From Symsagittifera roscoffensis (taxonomy: Eukaryota; Xenacoelomorpha; Acoela; Convolutidae), in contig NC_087063.1 in the NCBI RefSeq assembly GCF_963678635.1, positions 44,746,101 to 44,806,100 on the forward strand: DNA of 60,000 nt, in the 5' to 3' direction. Positions 10,855 through 22,490 of the stretch are shown piece after piece. Position numbers and translations under genes: made by a program. The stretch's first letter is position 1, and the number at the start of each line of letters is the position of its first letter. Below the pieces are notes generated by a model. That model was given only the letters and a program-made list of their open reading frames with translations. It was not told where the DNA came from and searched no databases.

Positions 10855-11106
10855 GGACTGACAACCTGTTCACAGTTCTTTGATTCCGAAAACTGGCTTG
10901 TCACCCTTGGTTGTCTCGGAAAACAACCTGTTCTCAGTTTCTGTGCTTCGAAAAACTGCTTTGTCACAATTCTCCGCCACGGAAATCCGCCTTTTTGATT
11001 TTTTTCCGAAATCGATCTGCATGCAATTCGTGGGGGAGAAGAGAGCATTTGATCAACCACCAATCTTTCTTCCGATGAAATAGATGAAGGCGATATTTTC
11101 AATTTT
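10855..11106. repeat. Family X repeat, copy 2, left part
   Basis: Matches 3150-3405 and starts inside the ~30-bp minisatellite, of which four units remain. The alignment with copy 1 stops at 11106 where a family M element begins and resumes at 12410. The minus frame is again open through the ISSEERLVVDQMLSSPPR block. Confidence 0.7.
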
Positions 11107-11278
11107 GGCTCTTTTTCAGTTCCCTCCTTCAAATTCAAATTTGAAAAGCTTCCTTAACGGTGTCATAATGCAATGAAATTTGGCGTGGTGAACGAAACGA
11201 CAACTGTGAACAGATTAGTTCTTCATACTTTACAGCGTAGTATCACGCATTTAGCCGTAATAAACATGTATAACTACA

Positions 11279-11876
11279 CGGGTTGACCAAAAATGCTAGC
11301 CATATATGGAAAAATGCTAGTCATACACTTTTCATGCAATTCATGAGTACAGAAAATTGCATGAAAGGTCTATGATTACTATTTTTTCATATATGGAAAT
11401 TGTATGAATAGCATTTTTCCATAAACCAAAAATTGATTTTTTACTTTTTAATTTCTCAAAATGTTTTGGTTGTGTTCGTAACCAAACACAAATGACATAC
11501 ACCTTGGTTACTCAAACGTAGTAACCAAAAGTTTGGCCGTCTCGCATTAAAAATGCATTGGAAACAGCCTGAAATGTTTTAATTCTGTCTCATACAAATA
11601 TTATAACGCAAATAACGAACTTTTAAGATTTGGCAAAAATTTTCAAAGATGATTATTTTTAAAATTTGAATTTTTAAAAAACTAGATAACGATCAAGGCA
11701 TACAAAAACATGCCATACAAAAAAAAATTATTTTAAGCGTTTTTGAAAAAAGTTAATGAAGAGAAAAGGAAAAAAAGCCAATATTAGTATATCCAGGACT
11801 ACTTTATGCACACAAAAAATTAAAGTTTTTCAAAAAATGTTTGTTTGAATACGAAAATCCAATTGCGGCTGAAAAA
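11279..11876. repeat. Family P repeat, right inverted arm
   Basis: Inverse of 9806-10428, including the hairpin at 11289-11418. It lies inside the family M element at 11107-12409 while the left arm lies outside it. The two arms are therefore best explained as separate insertions in opposite orientation, not one foldback transposon. Confidence 0.7.
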
Positions 11877-11946
11877 ATAAACAAAAAAATTTTTGGGGGC
11901 AATTTCAAAAAAACTATGAAAAACTTTTGTCGTCGCCATCAAAAAA

Positions 11947-12167
11947 ATGCTAGTCATACAATTTTTATATATGGAACTTGTATGACTAGTGTTTGTTTTC
12001 AGAAAATTAAAATAAAAAAATCAAAAATTTTTAGTTTTAGCAGCCCAAACAACGCTTAAAGGTTTTGCCAGCAGTTGAATCAATTGTTCAAAGCTTTTTT
12101 TCACAAAAAATTCTTTAAAAAATGCTAATCATACAGTTTCCTTTTATGGAAATTGTATGATTAGTTT
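11947..12167. repeat. Two further ATGCTAGTCATACAA hairpins
   Basis: 11947-11992 has ATGCTAGTCATACAA opposite TTGTATGACTAGTGT. 12121-12167 has AATGCTAATCATACAGTTTC opposite AAATTGTATGATTAG. A fragment of the same motif follows at 12310-12345. Loops are 15 bp or less. Confidence 0.7.
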
Positions 12168-12409
12168 TTTTTTCATATCATTTTCATTCCTTTTTTTATG
12201 AAGAGATACCAATTTCGATACCAAAACGACCAAAAAATACCTTTGAAATTCGGTTATATTCATTTTGCAAAAATGTATGAATTTTGTATGACTTGCATTT
12301 TTACATAGACTAAGTGTATGAAATTGTATGATTAGCATTTTTGGTCTATGGAGGTGAACCGGGGTAACATAAAACTCGTTGATTTGAAAGGGGGAAGTGG
12401 AAAAGAGCC

Positions 12410-12841
12410 TAGTTTTTTTCGTTTAATCCCAAGAAAAAGAGTATGGTGAACATGGCTCTGGAACTCGTCGACAAAATATCTTCCGCCAATGTTGTTGTAC
12501 TCGTAGTCCAATAAACTACGGATCAATCAATCCCCTGTGGGGCGACAAAATAAGCATTCAATCTGAAAAAAACTGTATAAAAAAACTTAATTATGTTTTT
12601 TCTGTAAATACACAACAAGATTAGATAAGCATCCAAACGGTTTGCAAAATTGAGATTGCAAAATCAACTTGTTTCGGTACAAGTTTTTGTATGAAAAATT
12701 GGCACAATTAGCCAAAACAACCGTGATTGTCGTTGAGACAAATTGCTCTTTTTGACAGCCAGCCTCCTTAATCAAGGCTGTACCGAATTAGAACCAAAAA
12801 ACTGTTAACTAGGATGAAACCCCCTTTATTAAAGCCTTTGC
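12410..12841. repeat. Family X copy 2, right part, and junction into family U
   Basis: Resumes the alignment to copy 1 (3406-3690: CGTTTAATCCCAAGAAAAAG, then CAACTTGTTTCGGTACAAG). It runs without interruption into the sequence that in copy 1 lies after the family T insertion (4632 onward, GAGACAA with CTTTTTGAC). This stretch is the empty-site reference for the family T insertion at 3695-4631 and, at its right end, for the MITE at 4741-4928. Confidence 0.75.
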
Positions 12842-12930
12842 AAGTGGGGGACTCGAACCTATGTCAGAATCGTCTACCGGCATCCTCGACTTCAATTGAT
12901 CTAGAGCACTAAGCCAACTGTGCTTATGTC
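12842..12930 (-). repeat. tRNA-like SINE head, copy 2
   Basis: Box A-like TAAGCACAGTTGG (12926-12914) and a well kept box B, GGTTCGAGTCCCCC (12859-12846), on the minus strand with the same wide spacing as copy 1. It keeps a better box B than copy 1. Confidence 0.5.
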
Positions 12931-12999
12931 TATTGTCTTATCTGCGTATATACTCTGGCTTACTTCTGCGAGCAACATTACTGCTCCATAAACCTTAAG

Positions 13000-15147
13000 A
13001 TGCTGTCGAAACATTCAGTGCTTTGTGCCTGGATACGAGCAGTCTTGTTCAAATTTAATCCACTTCACAATTTTAACTGTCAAACGTCTCCTATTCAAAT
13101 CCAGAACCGCCTGACATCGCTCAATAATGCGCATTGAAAAATCAAAATCCGGCACTAACAAAAAAAATATATAATCATTTTGAAAATTTTGTTTAATTTC
13201 ATATCCTGAATAATGAAAAATCAACAATCACTCGTTCGATATCTCAATTGGATTTGATTTGCGACAAAAAATTTTTCCTGCTTTTGTCAAATTCCCAATT
13301 AGCGGATCCATTTTTGATATTCAGCTTAAGCTTCATTTGGAGTTGCATTTTTCCGAGTGTGCTTGACATTAGAACAAAAGAATTAGAGACGTCGGTGTTT
13401 TCGCTTTTGAAATTACGCTCCTAATTGAGATCAAGATTGCTTTTTTCAGGGAGTTTTGCCATTTTTTTAGCCACGTCATGCAGTTGTTACCGCCTACATT
13501 TGACAAAAACTCGCAGCTTTATTCAAAATTTGAGCTGTTTGATCTTTAAACATTTTTTGTTGAAGGTCGTTAAACCAAAAAACATTGATATCTCGCCTAT
13601 TAATAACTTCACTCAAAGCTCACGAGATAGTTTTTTTCTAGTTCGTATTTTTAGTACTTTGAAAAGTTTATTACCATTGAATGCGTGTGTGAATTTGAAC
13701 CTCCGCGGAAGTTGCTTTGTTTAAATTTGAATATCTTTGCGATATCTCTCTGAGTTAGCGATAATTTTTCCTGCCAATTCAGCCCGGGATGTTTTGCTTA
13801 TGTTGGTATCAGGACTTGCTCCTTTTTCATTGTTTCAATTAGTTATCTTTTTAAACTTTGCGGGGTGAGGTTTACTTTCAAATACCTGAGAAGTTAAAAA
13901 ACACAATGTACAGATCGGCTATTTTTTTTACATTTTAAAGCTATCTTGCTGACTGGTGTTTTATGAGCAAAGTGTCGGAGAAAAGTAGTCGCCCAATTTT
14001 TTTCTTCTGATGATTCAACATAATATTCTTTTTTGTTACAAAATTTAACTGGATTTGGCGAAAACCTATCTTAAGGAATCACAATTCAATAATCTAGAGT
14101 ATCGGAAGTTGCAATGCTTAGTTCAGTTCTGTTTGACTAAGCCTGGTGATTGTTGTCTTACACTAAAGCCGTTTGGCTGCTCATGGATTTGTATCTTTTT
14201 TAATTTTTTGGTTAATAAACACCACTATTTTAGTTTTTCGCTTTTTAGGCAATTTTGCGTGGAACTCAATTTTTGCTTTTGACTGCGACACAAATGTCCC
14301 AGACTCGAAATACCGAGTTAAAGTTACGAAGTGGCTTCAATAAACTGCTTCAGTTGATTTAAATTGTTGCCTCAATCATTTATAAATTATTGTGAATTTC
14401 AATCGGAAAATCATTTCACCTTTTTAGAGTCTGATAATTAACAGAAGTCGCTGAAGAGTTATTATTGCATGTTTACGAAAACTCGTCAAAGCTGTTTTTT
14501 TATCGAGATGGGTGGGTTAATGGCAAGCTTGCCTCAGTTTTTTTGGATTATTATAGCGTGCCCACGTAATTGTGAAGCTACTTGATGTCTAAATTGACCC
14601 AAAACTCAAACTGTGTGGTATATTTGTAATTTTGTTCTGAATTTTTCAAAAAACTTTTTTTGAGATTCTTAGTGTTTGAGATTGGGATTGCTTAGATATC
14701 AAACCCGGGTTGAGGTGCTTGAATTATAATATGAGCAATTTGACAAAAATGGCTAATTTTCGAAATTGCGTTTGACCGAATGGGCTGTTTTCAACCACGG
14801 ATTTTCAATCGTGTGCTCGAACAAGCTCGCCGAAGCATAATTGAAAGCACTCAACCGGGGAATCTCAAACGTTTGCTTGCGAAAATAAAGAAAAACATTT
14901 TTCACATTTTGAAGTTTAATGTTCCCTTTCAAATTAAGAAAAGCTCCAATATTAGAAAAGGTAGTGCTTACAATTTAACTCGAAAAAAATATATTGAAAA
15001 AACGTTTCTTTTAAAAATTTCACAAATTTTACCTTTCAGTGTTTCGCGTAAATGCAGAAACATAAGGAAAGCAAGATTAATGCATGATTTCGAATATCAA
15101 ATTTCTGGAAACTTTGGTGAACGTAAGTTGAAAAAGTTGATAAGTAT
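13000..15147. repeat. Family U repeat unit, copy B
   Basis: Aligns with copy A from 5090 and with copies C and D from about 13945. It stops abruptly at 15147 (GATAAGTA) where the other copies continue with TCAAAACCGTCATTTG. On the minus strand 13227-13015 is open and ends with IERCQAVLDLNRRRLTVKIV; copy A holds a frameshifted version whose changes are mostly amino-acid-changing, so I do not call a gene. Confidence 0.8.
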
Positions 15148-15211
15148 CTCTCGTACTCTTTCTGCTTGTAGATGTTCAGCTCTCAACATATCCAGTTCCC
15201 TCCGCGCTTGA
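14780..15211 (+). other. Family U open frame, copy B, extended by junction
   Basis: 143 codons starting MGCFQPRIFNRVLEQARRSI. The first 122 or so match copies C and D and are basic (many Lys and Arg). The last part (SRTLSACRCSALNI) is read from the foreign segment that begins at 15148. No recognised domain. Confidence 0.3.
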
Positions 15212-15354
15212 TCCCTCTCAAGTTTCGCCTGATCTCTCTCGAGCTTCGCTTGATCCCGGTCGAGGTTCGCCTTGTTCCTCTCCCGCTGAGTCCTCTCAAG
15301 CTCTCTCTTCATGATACTAACGTCTGGATACGCTTCCCCCTTTTGGCTGCTCAT
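15148..15354 (-). CDS. Coiled-coil coding fragment with KLERDQA repeats
   Basis: The minus strand is open from an ATG at 15354 and reads MSSQKGEAYPDVSIMKRELE, followed by a highly charged helix with the heptad (K/N)LERDQA repeated about three times (21-bp DNA period, about 15210-15275), then RRELDMLRAEHLQAERVRE. The composition is clearly richer in G and C than the surroundings, and both edges are sharp against family U sequence. It looks like a captured exon or gene fragment, or part of a coiled-coil Gag or other long protein. After about codon 69 the frame runs into family U sequence and ends by chance. The first codons may be supplied by the repeat itself, because copies A and C share CTTTTGGCTGCTCATGAATT. 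I do not recognise the family. Confidence 0.5.
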
Positions 15355-17032
15355 GAATTCGTCTGCTTTTAAATTTTTTGGTTGATAAACACCACTATCT
15401 TAGTTTTTCGGTTTTTAGGCAATTTTGCGTGGAACTCAATTTTTGCATTTGACTGCGACTCAAATGTCCCAGACACGAAATACCGAGTTAAAGTTACGAA
15501 GTGGCTTCAAAAAACTGCCTCAGTGGATTTAAATTGTTGCCTCAATCATTTATAATTTATTGTGAATTTCAATCGGAAAATCATTTCACCTTTTTAGAGT
15601 CTGATAATTAACAGAAGTCGCTCAAGAGTTATTATTGCATGTTTACGAAAACTCGCCAAAGCTGTTTTTTTTATCGAGATGGGTGGGTTAATGGCAAGCT
15701 TGCCTCTGTTTTTTTTGGATTATTATAGCGTGCCCATGTAATTGTGAAGCTACTTGATGTCTAAATTGACCCAAAACTCAAACTGTGTGGTATATTTGTA
15801 ATTTTGTTCTGAGTTTTTCAAAAAACTTTTTTTGAGATTATTAGTGTTTGAGATTGGGATTGCTTAGATATCAAACCCGGGTTGAGGTGCTTGAATTATA
15901 ATATGAGCAATTTGACAAAAATGGCTAATTTGCAAAATTGCGTTTGACCGAATGGGCTGTTTTCAACCACGGATTTTCAATCGTGTGCTCGAACAAGCTC
16001 GTCGAAGCATAATTCAAAGCACTCAACCGGGGAATCTCAAACGTTTGCTTGCGAAAATAAAGAAAAACATTTTTCACATTTTGAAGTTTAATGTTCCCTT
16101 TCAAATTAAGAAAAGCTCCAATATTAGAAAAGGTAGTGCTTACAATTTAACTCGAAAAAAATATATTGAAAAAACGTTTCTTTTAAAAATTTCACAAATT
16201 TTACCTTTCAGTGTTTCGCGTAAATGCAGAAACATAAGGAAAGCTAGATTAATGCATGATTTCGAATATCAAATTTCTGGAAACTTTGGTGAACGTAAGT
16301 TGAAAAAGTTGATAAGTATCAAAACCGTCATTTGAAAGTCATCAGAGCATTTCTACAAGAAAAAGGAAAGTTACCCTTAGTCTTAAAGGAAAAAGAGTTG
16401 AATACATTTCATTTTCGTAGTCTAAAATGTTGTCAATATAACCCATTTGCATGTCGCCTTCAGATAACTATATGAGTTATATTTAGATTATAACCCATTT
16501 TTTCCCAATTTTAGGTTGAATATAATACAATTTAAAGTCATTTCGATAAATTTTTTAACTTAATTTTTTTGTTTCTCAAGCAATTTGCCACAATATCTGA
16601 ATAGATTGTGTTCGAACTGTAAATTTGTTTAACTTAAGAACTAAATATTTAACTACCCCATACTCATATTTATCATCGCTCCCCACATTTTGTTCCCTCT
16701 TCATTTAACACCAAACAAAGTTTCCTCAATCCCCTTCCCCCACGGCTACCGTCCTTCCTCACATTTATACCCCCAAACGTTCCCTTTATTAATCCATTAC
16801 AAAATTTTTTACTACAATTTTGCAGAAACAAGCAAAAATATGGCGCCTAGGAAATTAGACGACAAGCAAGTTAGACGACCGTTAAGAAACGGAATTTACA
16901 GACAACCAGTATTTTTTCAACCAAAAGTTAACTTAATCCTGTAAATTTGAACGCAAATTATTGTCTAAATTCCGTTATTTTCTGATTCTCCTAAAACCTC
17001 AAAAACATATATATGATTTCTGTCTGAGCAAC
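15340..17032. repeat. Family U repeat unit, copy C
   Basis: Begins at the equivalent of 6262 in copy A and follows it through the 127-codon frame and the C-rich stretch up to the family T left end at 17033. The first bases (TGCTCATGAATTCGTCTGC) match copy A, not B or D, so the unit may be a recombinant. Confidence 0.8.
15952..16335 (+). other. Family U open frame, copy C (127 codons)
   Basis: MGCFQPRIFNRVLEQARRSI at the start, ending LISIKTVI. It is basic, has no signal peptide, membrane segment or known motif, and is nearly identical to 18838-19221. Being open in three recent copies proves little, because they have hardly diverged; the older copy at 6879 has a stop after 77 codons. Confidence 0.35.
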
Positions 17033-17986
17033 CCCGCATCCGGTTTCAAGCGTTAATAATCGATTATGTTACAATTTTAGTACCAGTCCTCCTAGAACTG
17101 AGAAAAAATTGATTTTAATCAACTGATAATCGATTATAATCTCTCTTTTTAGAATCAAAATATAATCAATAATAATCCCTTATAATTGATGATAATTGAT
17201 TATTTATTCGTCTTTTTTTTCGATACAAACATAATCAATTATAATTGATTTTAATCCATTGTTTTTAATCAAATTTCTAATTTTCTTATTCACTAGTTTT
17301 GCACAAAAATCCATGATAATCGATTATAATTGATTAGATTCCCTTTTGTTTGTCCATTTTCTCTTCGAAGTTGCACCTAAAATGCTTATATTGTATGTTT
17401 TTGTAGACGTTGGTTCCTATGAAAATTGATAAAATTTTTTTTAACGTTTTCCAATCAATTCAAAGTTTTTTTTTCAATTCTTCCCCATTAAAGCTGATTT
17501 GTGATAAATTTTTTAAGCTTTTTTAACCACCAAAACATCAGCAAGTTGATTTAGTTTCATGATTCATTCGAAAGATTTGTTTTTCTTCTACTGCGGGAAC
17601 CTTTCCACCAATATGAAAAGATCTCTATGAAACTTTTGTTTCGTGGTAAAACTTTGGGTTCAGATGAACCAAAGTGTTCAAGAGAACTCTTTTAGAGATT
17701 TTCTTATTGACCAAAAAATAATAACTCATAAGATATTTTTCGAGCATAAATTTGATTGACTAATATTCGGCAAAATAAGAGATTATAATCGATTATAACC
17801 GATTATAATTAATTTCAAGGGGTTTTTGAAAGAACTATAATCAATTATAATTGATTCTAAGAGATTATAATATCTTTGAACTTATCACGATTATATTCAA
17901 TTATAAATTTTTTAAACATTTAATTTTGGTAATCATAATCATTCAAAAATGTCAAATAACATCATAATAATCCCTTACAATCGATT
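17033..17986. mobile_element. Family T element, copy 3, right end lost
   Basis: Left terminus CCCGCATCCGGTTTCAAGCG and the ATCGATTATAATC-rich interior match 19933-20911. The element stops at CGATTAC near 17986, just before the expected GGATGCGGG terminus, and family U copy D starts at once (TTTTAATCTTGCTGACTGG). The break marks the tandem junction. Confidence 0.65.
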
Positions 17987-19932
17987 ACTTTTAATCTTGC
18001 TGACTGGTGTTTTATGAGCAAAGTGTCGGAGAAAAGTAGTCGCCCAATTTTTTTCTTCTGATGATTCAACATAATATTCTTTTTTGTTACAAAATTTAAC
18101 TGGATTTGGCGAAAACCTATCTTAAAGAATCAGAAAGTCAATAATCTAGAGTATCGGAAGTTGCAATGCTTAGTTCAGTTCTGTTTGACTAAGCCTGGTG
18201 ATTGTTGGCTTACACTAAAGCCGTTTGGCTGCTCATGGATTTGTATTTTTTTTTAATTTTTTGGTTAATAAACACCACTATTTTACTTTTTTGCTTTTTA
18301 GGCAATTTTGCGTGGAACTCAATTTTTGCTTTTGACTGCGACACAAATGTCCCAGACACGAAATACCGAGTTAAAGTTACGAAGTGGCTTCAATAAACTG
18401 CCTCAGTGGATTTAAATTGTTGCCTCAATCATTTATAAATTATTGTGATGAATTTCAATCGGAAAATCATTTCACCTTTTCAGAGTCTGATAATTAACAG
18501 AAGTCGCTGAAGAGTTATTATTGCATGTTTACGAAAACTCGCCAAAGCTGCTTTTTTTTTTGAGATGGGTGGGTTAATGGCAAGCTTGCCTCAGTTTTTT
18601 TTGGATTATTATAGCGTGCCCATGTAATTGTGAAGCTACTTGATGTCTAAATTGACCCAAAACTCAAACTGTGTGGTATATTTGTAATTTTGTTCTGAGT
18701 TTTTCAAAAAACTTTTTTTGAGATTCTTAGTGTTTGAGATTGGGATTGCTTAGATATCAAACCCGGGTTGAGGTGCTTGAATTATAATATGAGCAATTTG
18801 ACAAAAATGGCTAATTTTCGAAATTGCGTTTGACCGAATGGGCTGTTTTCAACCACGGATTTTCAATCGTGTGCTCGAACAAGCTCGCCGAAGCATAATT
18901 CAAAGCACTCAACCGGGGAATCTCAAACGTTTGCTTGCGAAAATAAAGAAAAACATTTTTCACATTTTGAAGTTTAATGTTCCCTATCAAATTAAGAAAA
19001 GCTCCAATATTAGAAAAGGTAGTGCTTACGATTTAACTCGAAAAAAATATATTGAAAAAACGTTTCTTTTAAAAATTTCACAAATTTTACCTTTCAGTGT
19101 TTCGCGTAAATGCAGAAACATAAGGAAAGCAAGATTAATGCATGATTTCGAATATCAAATTTCTGGAAACTTTGGTGAACGTAAGTTGAAAAAGTTGATA
19201 AGTATCAAAACCGTCATTTGAAAGTCATCAGAGCATTTCTACAAGAAAAAGGAAAGTTACCCTTAGTCTTAAAGGAAAAAGAGTTGAATACATTTCATTT
19301 TCGTAGTCTAAAATGTTGTCAATATAACCCATTTGCATGTCACCTTCAGATAATTATATGAGTTATATTTAGATTATAACCCATTTTTTCCCAATTTTAG
19401 GTTGAATATAATACAATTTAAAGTCATTTCAATAAATTTTTTAACTTAATTTTTTTGTTTCTCAAGCAATTTGCCACAATATCTGATTAGATTTTGTTCG
19501 AACTGTAAATTTGTTTAACTTAAGAACTGAATATTTAACTACCCCATACTCATATTTATCATCGCTCCCCACATTTTGTTCCCTCTTCATTTAACACCAA
19601 ACAAAGTTTCCTCAATCCCCTTCCCCCACGGCTACCGTCCTTCCTCACATTTATACCCCCAAACGTTCCCTTTACTAATCCATTACGAAAGTTTTTACTA
19701 CAGTTTTGCAGAAACAAGCAAAAATATGGGGCCTAGGAAATTAGACGACAAGCAAATTAGACGACCGTAAAGAAACGGAATTTACAGAAAACCAGTATTT
19801 TTTCAACCAAAAGTTAATTCAATCCTGTAAACAAATTTCGAGCAATTTGCACGCAAGTTATTGTCTAAATTCCTTCATTTTCTGATTCTCCTAAAACCTC
19901 AAAAACATATATATGATTTCTGTCTGAGCAAC
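17987..19932. repeat. Family U repeat unit, copy D
   Basis: Starts at the equivalent of 6040 in copy A and 13945 in copy B and runs to the family T left end at 19933. It is very similar to copies B and C. It includes the 127-codon frame at 18838-19221 and the C-rich stretch at 19560-19675. Confidence 0.8.
18838..19221 (+). other. Family U open frame, copy D (127 codons)
   Basis: Same frame as 15952-16335, differing at only a few residues (VPYQIKK instead of VPFQIKK; YDLTRK instead of YNLTRK). Function unknown and coding status doubtful. Confidence 0.35.
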
Positions 19933-20911
19933 CCCGCATCCGGTTTCAAGCGTTAATAATCGATTATGTTACAATTTTAGTACCAGTCCTCCTAGAACTG
20001 AGAAAAAATTGATTTTAATCAACTGATAATCGATTATAATCTCTCTTTTTAGAATCAAAATATAATTAATAATAATTCCTTATAATTGATGATAATTGAT
20101 TATTTATTCGTCTTTTTTTCGATACAAACATAATCAATTATAATTGATTTTAATCCATTGTTTTTATTCAAATTTCTAATTTTCTTATTCACTAGTTTTG
20201 CACAAAAATCCATTATAATCGATTATAATTGATTAGATTCCCTTTTGTTTGTCCATTTTCTCTTCGAAGTTGCACCTAAAATGCTTATTTTGTATGTTTT
20301 TGTAGACGTTGGTTCCTATGAAAATTGATAAAAATTTTTTTAACGTTTTCCAATCAATTCAAAGTTTTTTTTTCAATTCTTCCCCATTAGAGCTGATTTG
20401 TGATAAATTTTTTAAGCTTTTTTAACCACCAAAACATCAGCAAGTTGATTTAGTTTCATGATTCATTCGAAAGATTTGTTTTTCTTCTACTGCGGGAACC
20501 TTTCCACCAATATGAAAAGATCTCTATGAAACTTTTGTTTCGTGGTAAAACTTTGGGTTCAGATGAACCAAAGTGTTCAAGAGACCTCTTTTAGAGATTT
20601 TCTTATTGACGAAAAAAATAATAACTCATAAGATATTTTTCGAGCATAAATTTGATTGACTAATATTCGGCAAAATAAGAGATTATAATCGATTATAACC
20701 GATTATAATTAATTTCAAGGGGTTTTTGAAAGAACTATAATCAATTATAATTGATTCTAAGAGATTATATTATCTTTGAAGTTATCACGATTATATTCAA
20801 TGATAAATTTTTTAAACATTTAATTTTGGTAATCATAATCATTCAAAAATGTCAAATAACATCATAATAATCCCTTATAATCGATTACTTACGTCTAAAC
20901 TTGGATGCGGG
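19933..20911. mobile_element. Family T element, copy 4 (best preserved, 979 bp)
   Basis: Complete with left end CCCGCATCCGGTTTCAAGCG, then ATCGATTATG, and right end ATCGATTACTTACG, then CTAAACTTGGATGCGGG. Inner motif clusters lie at 20030-20240 and 20680-20880. No open frame long enough for a transposase. Flanks CAA and CAC do not give a clean duplication. Confidence 0.65.
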
Positions 20912-22089
20912 ACACTAGTTTGGAACAATTAATAAAAAAATAATCGCTACACCATTGTTTGTAAGAGATACTGCAAAAATGAACAAAGGATTGATGTTTC
21001 AAGCATTATAGCGTTTGAAAGACATGACGATTTTACTAATTGAAATTGATCACTATCTTGATCAGATTTATTAAGTTAAAAGTAATCATAAAAACATTTT
21101 AATCGAAGAAAACTTAAATTATTTATTATACATTTCTTAGCCTAAGTCTCTGATGAACCTCAATTTTCGACAAAACAGCTTTAGTTTTTTGCTTCAACCA
21201 AAATTTTCAACTCAGAGATTGTTTTCTTTTTTTTTCAAAAGAAATGTGAAATAGCTGATAACTGAAAAAGTTGGTAGGAAACTGGGTTTTTGTGAAACGA
21301 ATCAAGCTATAAACAAAATTATAAAACAAGACTGCTCATATCAGGGCGGAGCCCTGAATTTTCCGATTGCCAATTAAGATCTATGGAGCAATAATAACAT
21401 TATAAAATTAATTGTAAAAACCAAATTGTTTTATTAATTCTCCGCTTACGGGTTAAAAGCTCAGAATTTCTCGAGCGGTAATTGTCCCAAATTGGTCAAA
21501 ATGGGAAGCTTTAAACCCCCATAACTTTTTGTAAGAACTATAATCAATTATTTTGATTATCAGAGAATATAATTGATTTGAAAATATCACGATTATAATC
21601 AATTATGAATTTTTTAAACACCTAATTTTGGTAATCATAATCAATTATAAAAGTCAAATAACATCATAAAAATCCCTTATAATCGATTCCTTACGCCTAA
21701 ACTTGGATTCGGGACACTAGTTCGGAACCAATAGTAGAAAAAATAATCGCTACACCTTTGTTTGTAAGAGATACTGCAAAAATAAACAAAGGATTGATGT
21801 TTCAAGCATTACAGCATTTGAAAGATATGACGATTTTACTAATTGAAATTGATCACTATCTTGATCAGATATATTAAGTTCAAAATAAAAAAAAAAATAT
21901 TTTCATCAATAAAAACTTAATTTATTTTGTTACACATTCCTTAGCCTAAGTCTGTGATGAACCTCAACTTTCGACAAAACAGCTTTGGTTTTTTGTTCCA
22001 ACTAAAATTTTCAACTCAGAGATCGTTTTCTTTTTGTCAAAAGAAATTTGAATTAACTGATAACTGAAAAGTTTGGTAGGAACCTGGGA
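20912..22089. repeat. Family R repeat, second locus (full plus partial copy)
   Basis: Repeats the order seen at 8476-9805: CACTAGTTTGGAACAATTAA, then AATAATCGCTACACC, a T-type right end at 21690-21713 and a restart at 21714. The downstream neighbour is again family P, so R plus P was copied as a block. Confidence 0.6.
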
Positions 22090-22490
22090 TTTTCAACCGC
22101 AAATTGATTTCCGTACTCAAACAAACTTTTTTTGGAAAAAAAAGTTTTGCATGCAAAATTTAGTTTTTTGTGTGTTTAACGTAGTCGTGCATATACTAAT
22201 TTTGATTTTTTTTCTTTTTTCTTCATAACTTTTTTCAAAAACGCTTGCAACTCCTCTTTCTTTTGTATGACATGTTTTTGTGTGCATGATCAATGCCTGG
22301 TAATTTAAAAATTCAAATTTCAGAAATAATCATCTTGGAAATTTTTGCCAAAATTTAAAAGTTTGTTACTTTCATTATATTATTTGTGTGAGACAGAATT
22401 AAAACATTTCAGGCTGTTTCCAATGAATTTTTAATGCGAGACAGCCAAACCTTTGGTTACTACGTTTGAGTAACCAGGGTTTATGTCCTT
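22090..22490. repeat. Family P repeat, third copy (no hairpin part)
   Basis: Matches 9806-10205 in the same orientation (TTTTCAACCGCAAATTGATT through GTTTATGTCCTTTGTG) and breaks off before the hairpin region. Confidence 0.7.

Larger units (their letters stand above)
11107..12409. mobile_element. Family M element, copy 3, with a nested insertion
   Basis: The left end GGCTCTTTTTCAGTTCCCTC and the right end AAGTGGAAAAGAGCC are inverted repeats of the family M type, and family X sequence continues on both sides. Flanking octamers TCAATTTT and TAGTTTTT match at five of eight positions, a decayed duplication at best. About 11160-11265 is the inverse of the interior of the 188-bp copy (4785-4870), including CATACTTTACAGCGT against ACGCTGTAAAGTATG. 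The extra 1.1 kb is inserted family P material starting at 11279. No transposase. Confidence 0.7.

Noticed and set aside
9806-11876. A single foldback transposon with 600-bp inverted ends
   Set aside because: The right arm lies inside the inverted ends of a family M element (11107-12409) and the left arm lies outside, so the arms are separate insertions.
13015-13227. Minus-strand frame IERCQAVLDLN as a protease-like or other conserved gene
   Set aside because: The copy at 5130-5245 is frameshifted, and most substitutions alter the residue. The resemblance to a retropepsin tail is too weak.
6879-19221. The MGCFQPR frames as a multicopy gene family
   Set aside because: Differences between the old and young copies are mostly amino-acid-changing, and the old copy is truncated. 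No domain is visible.
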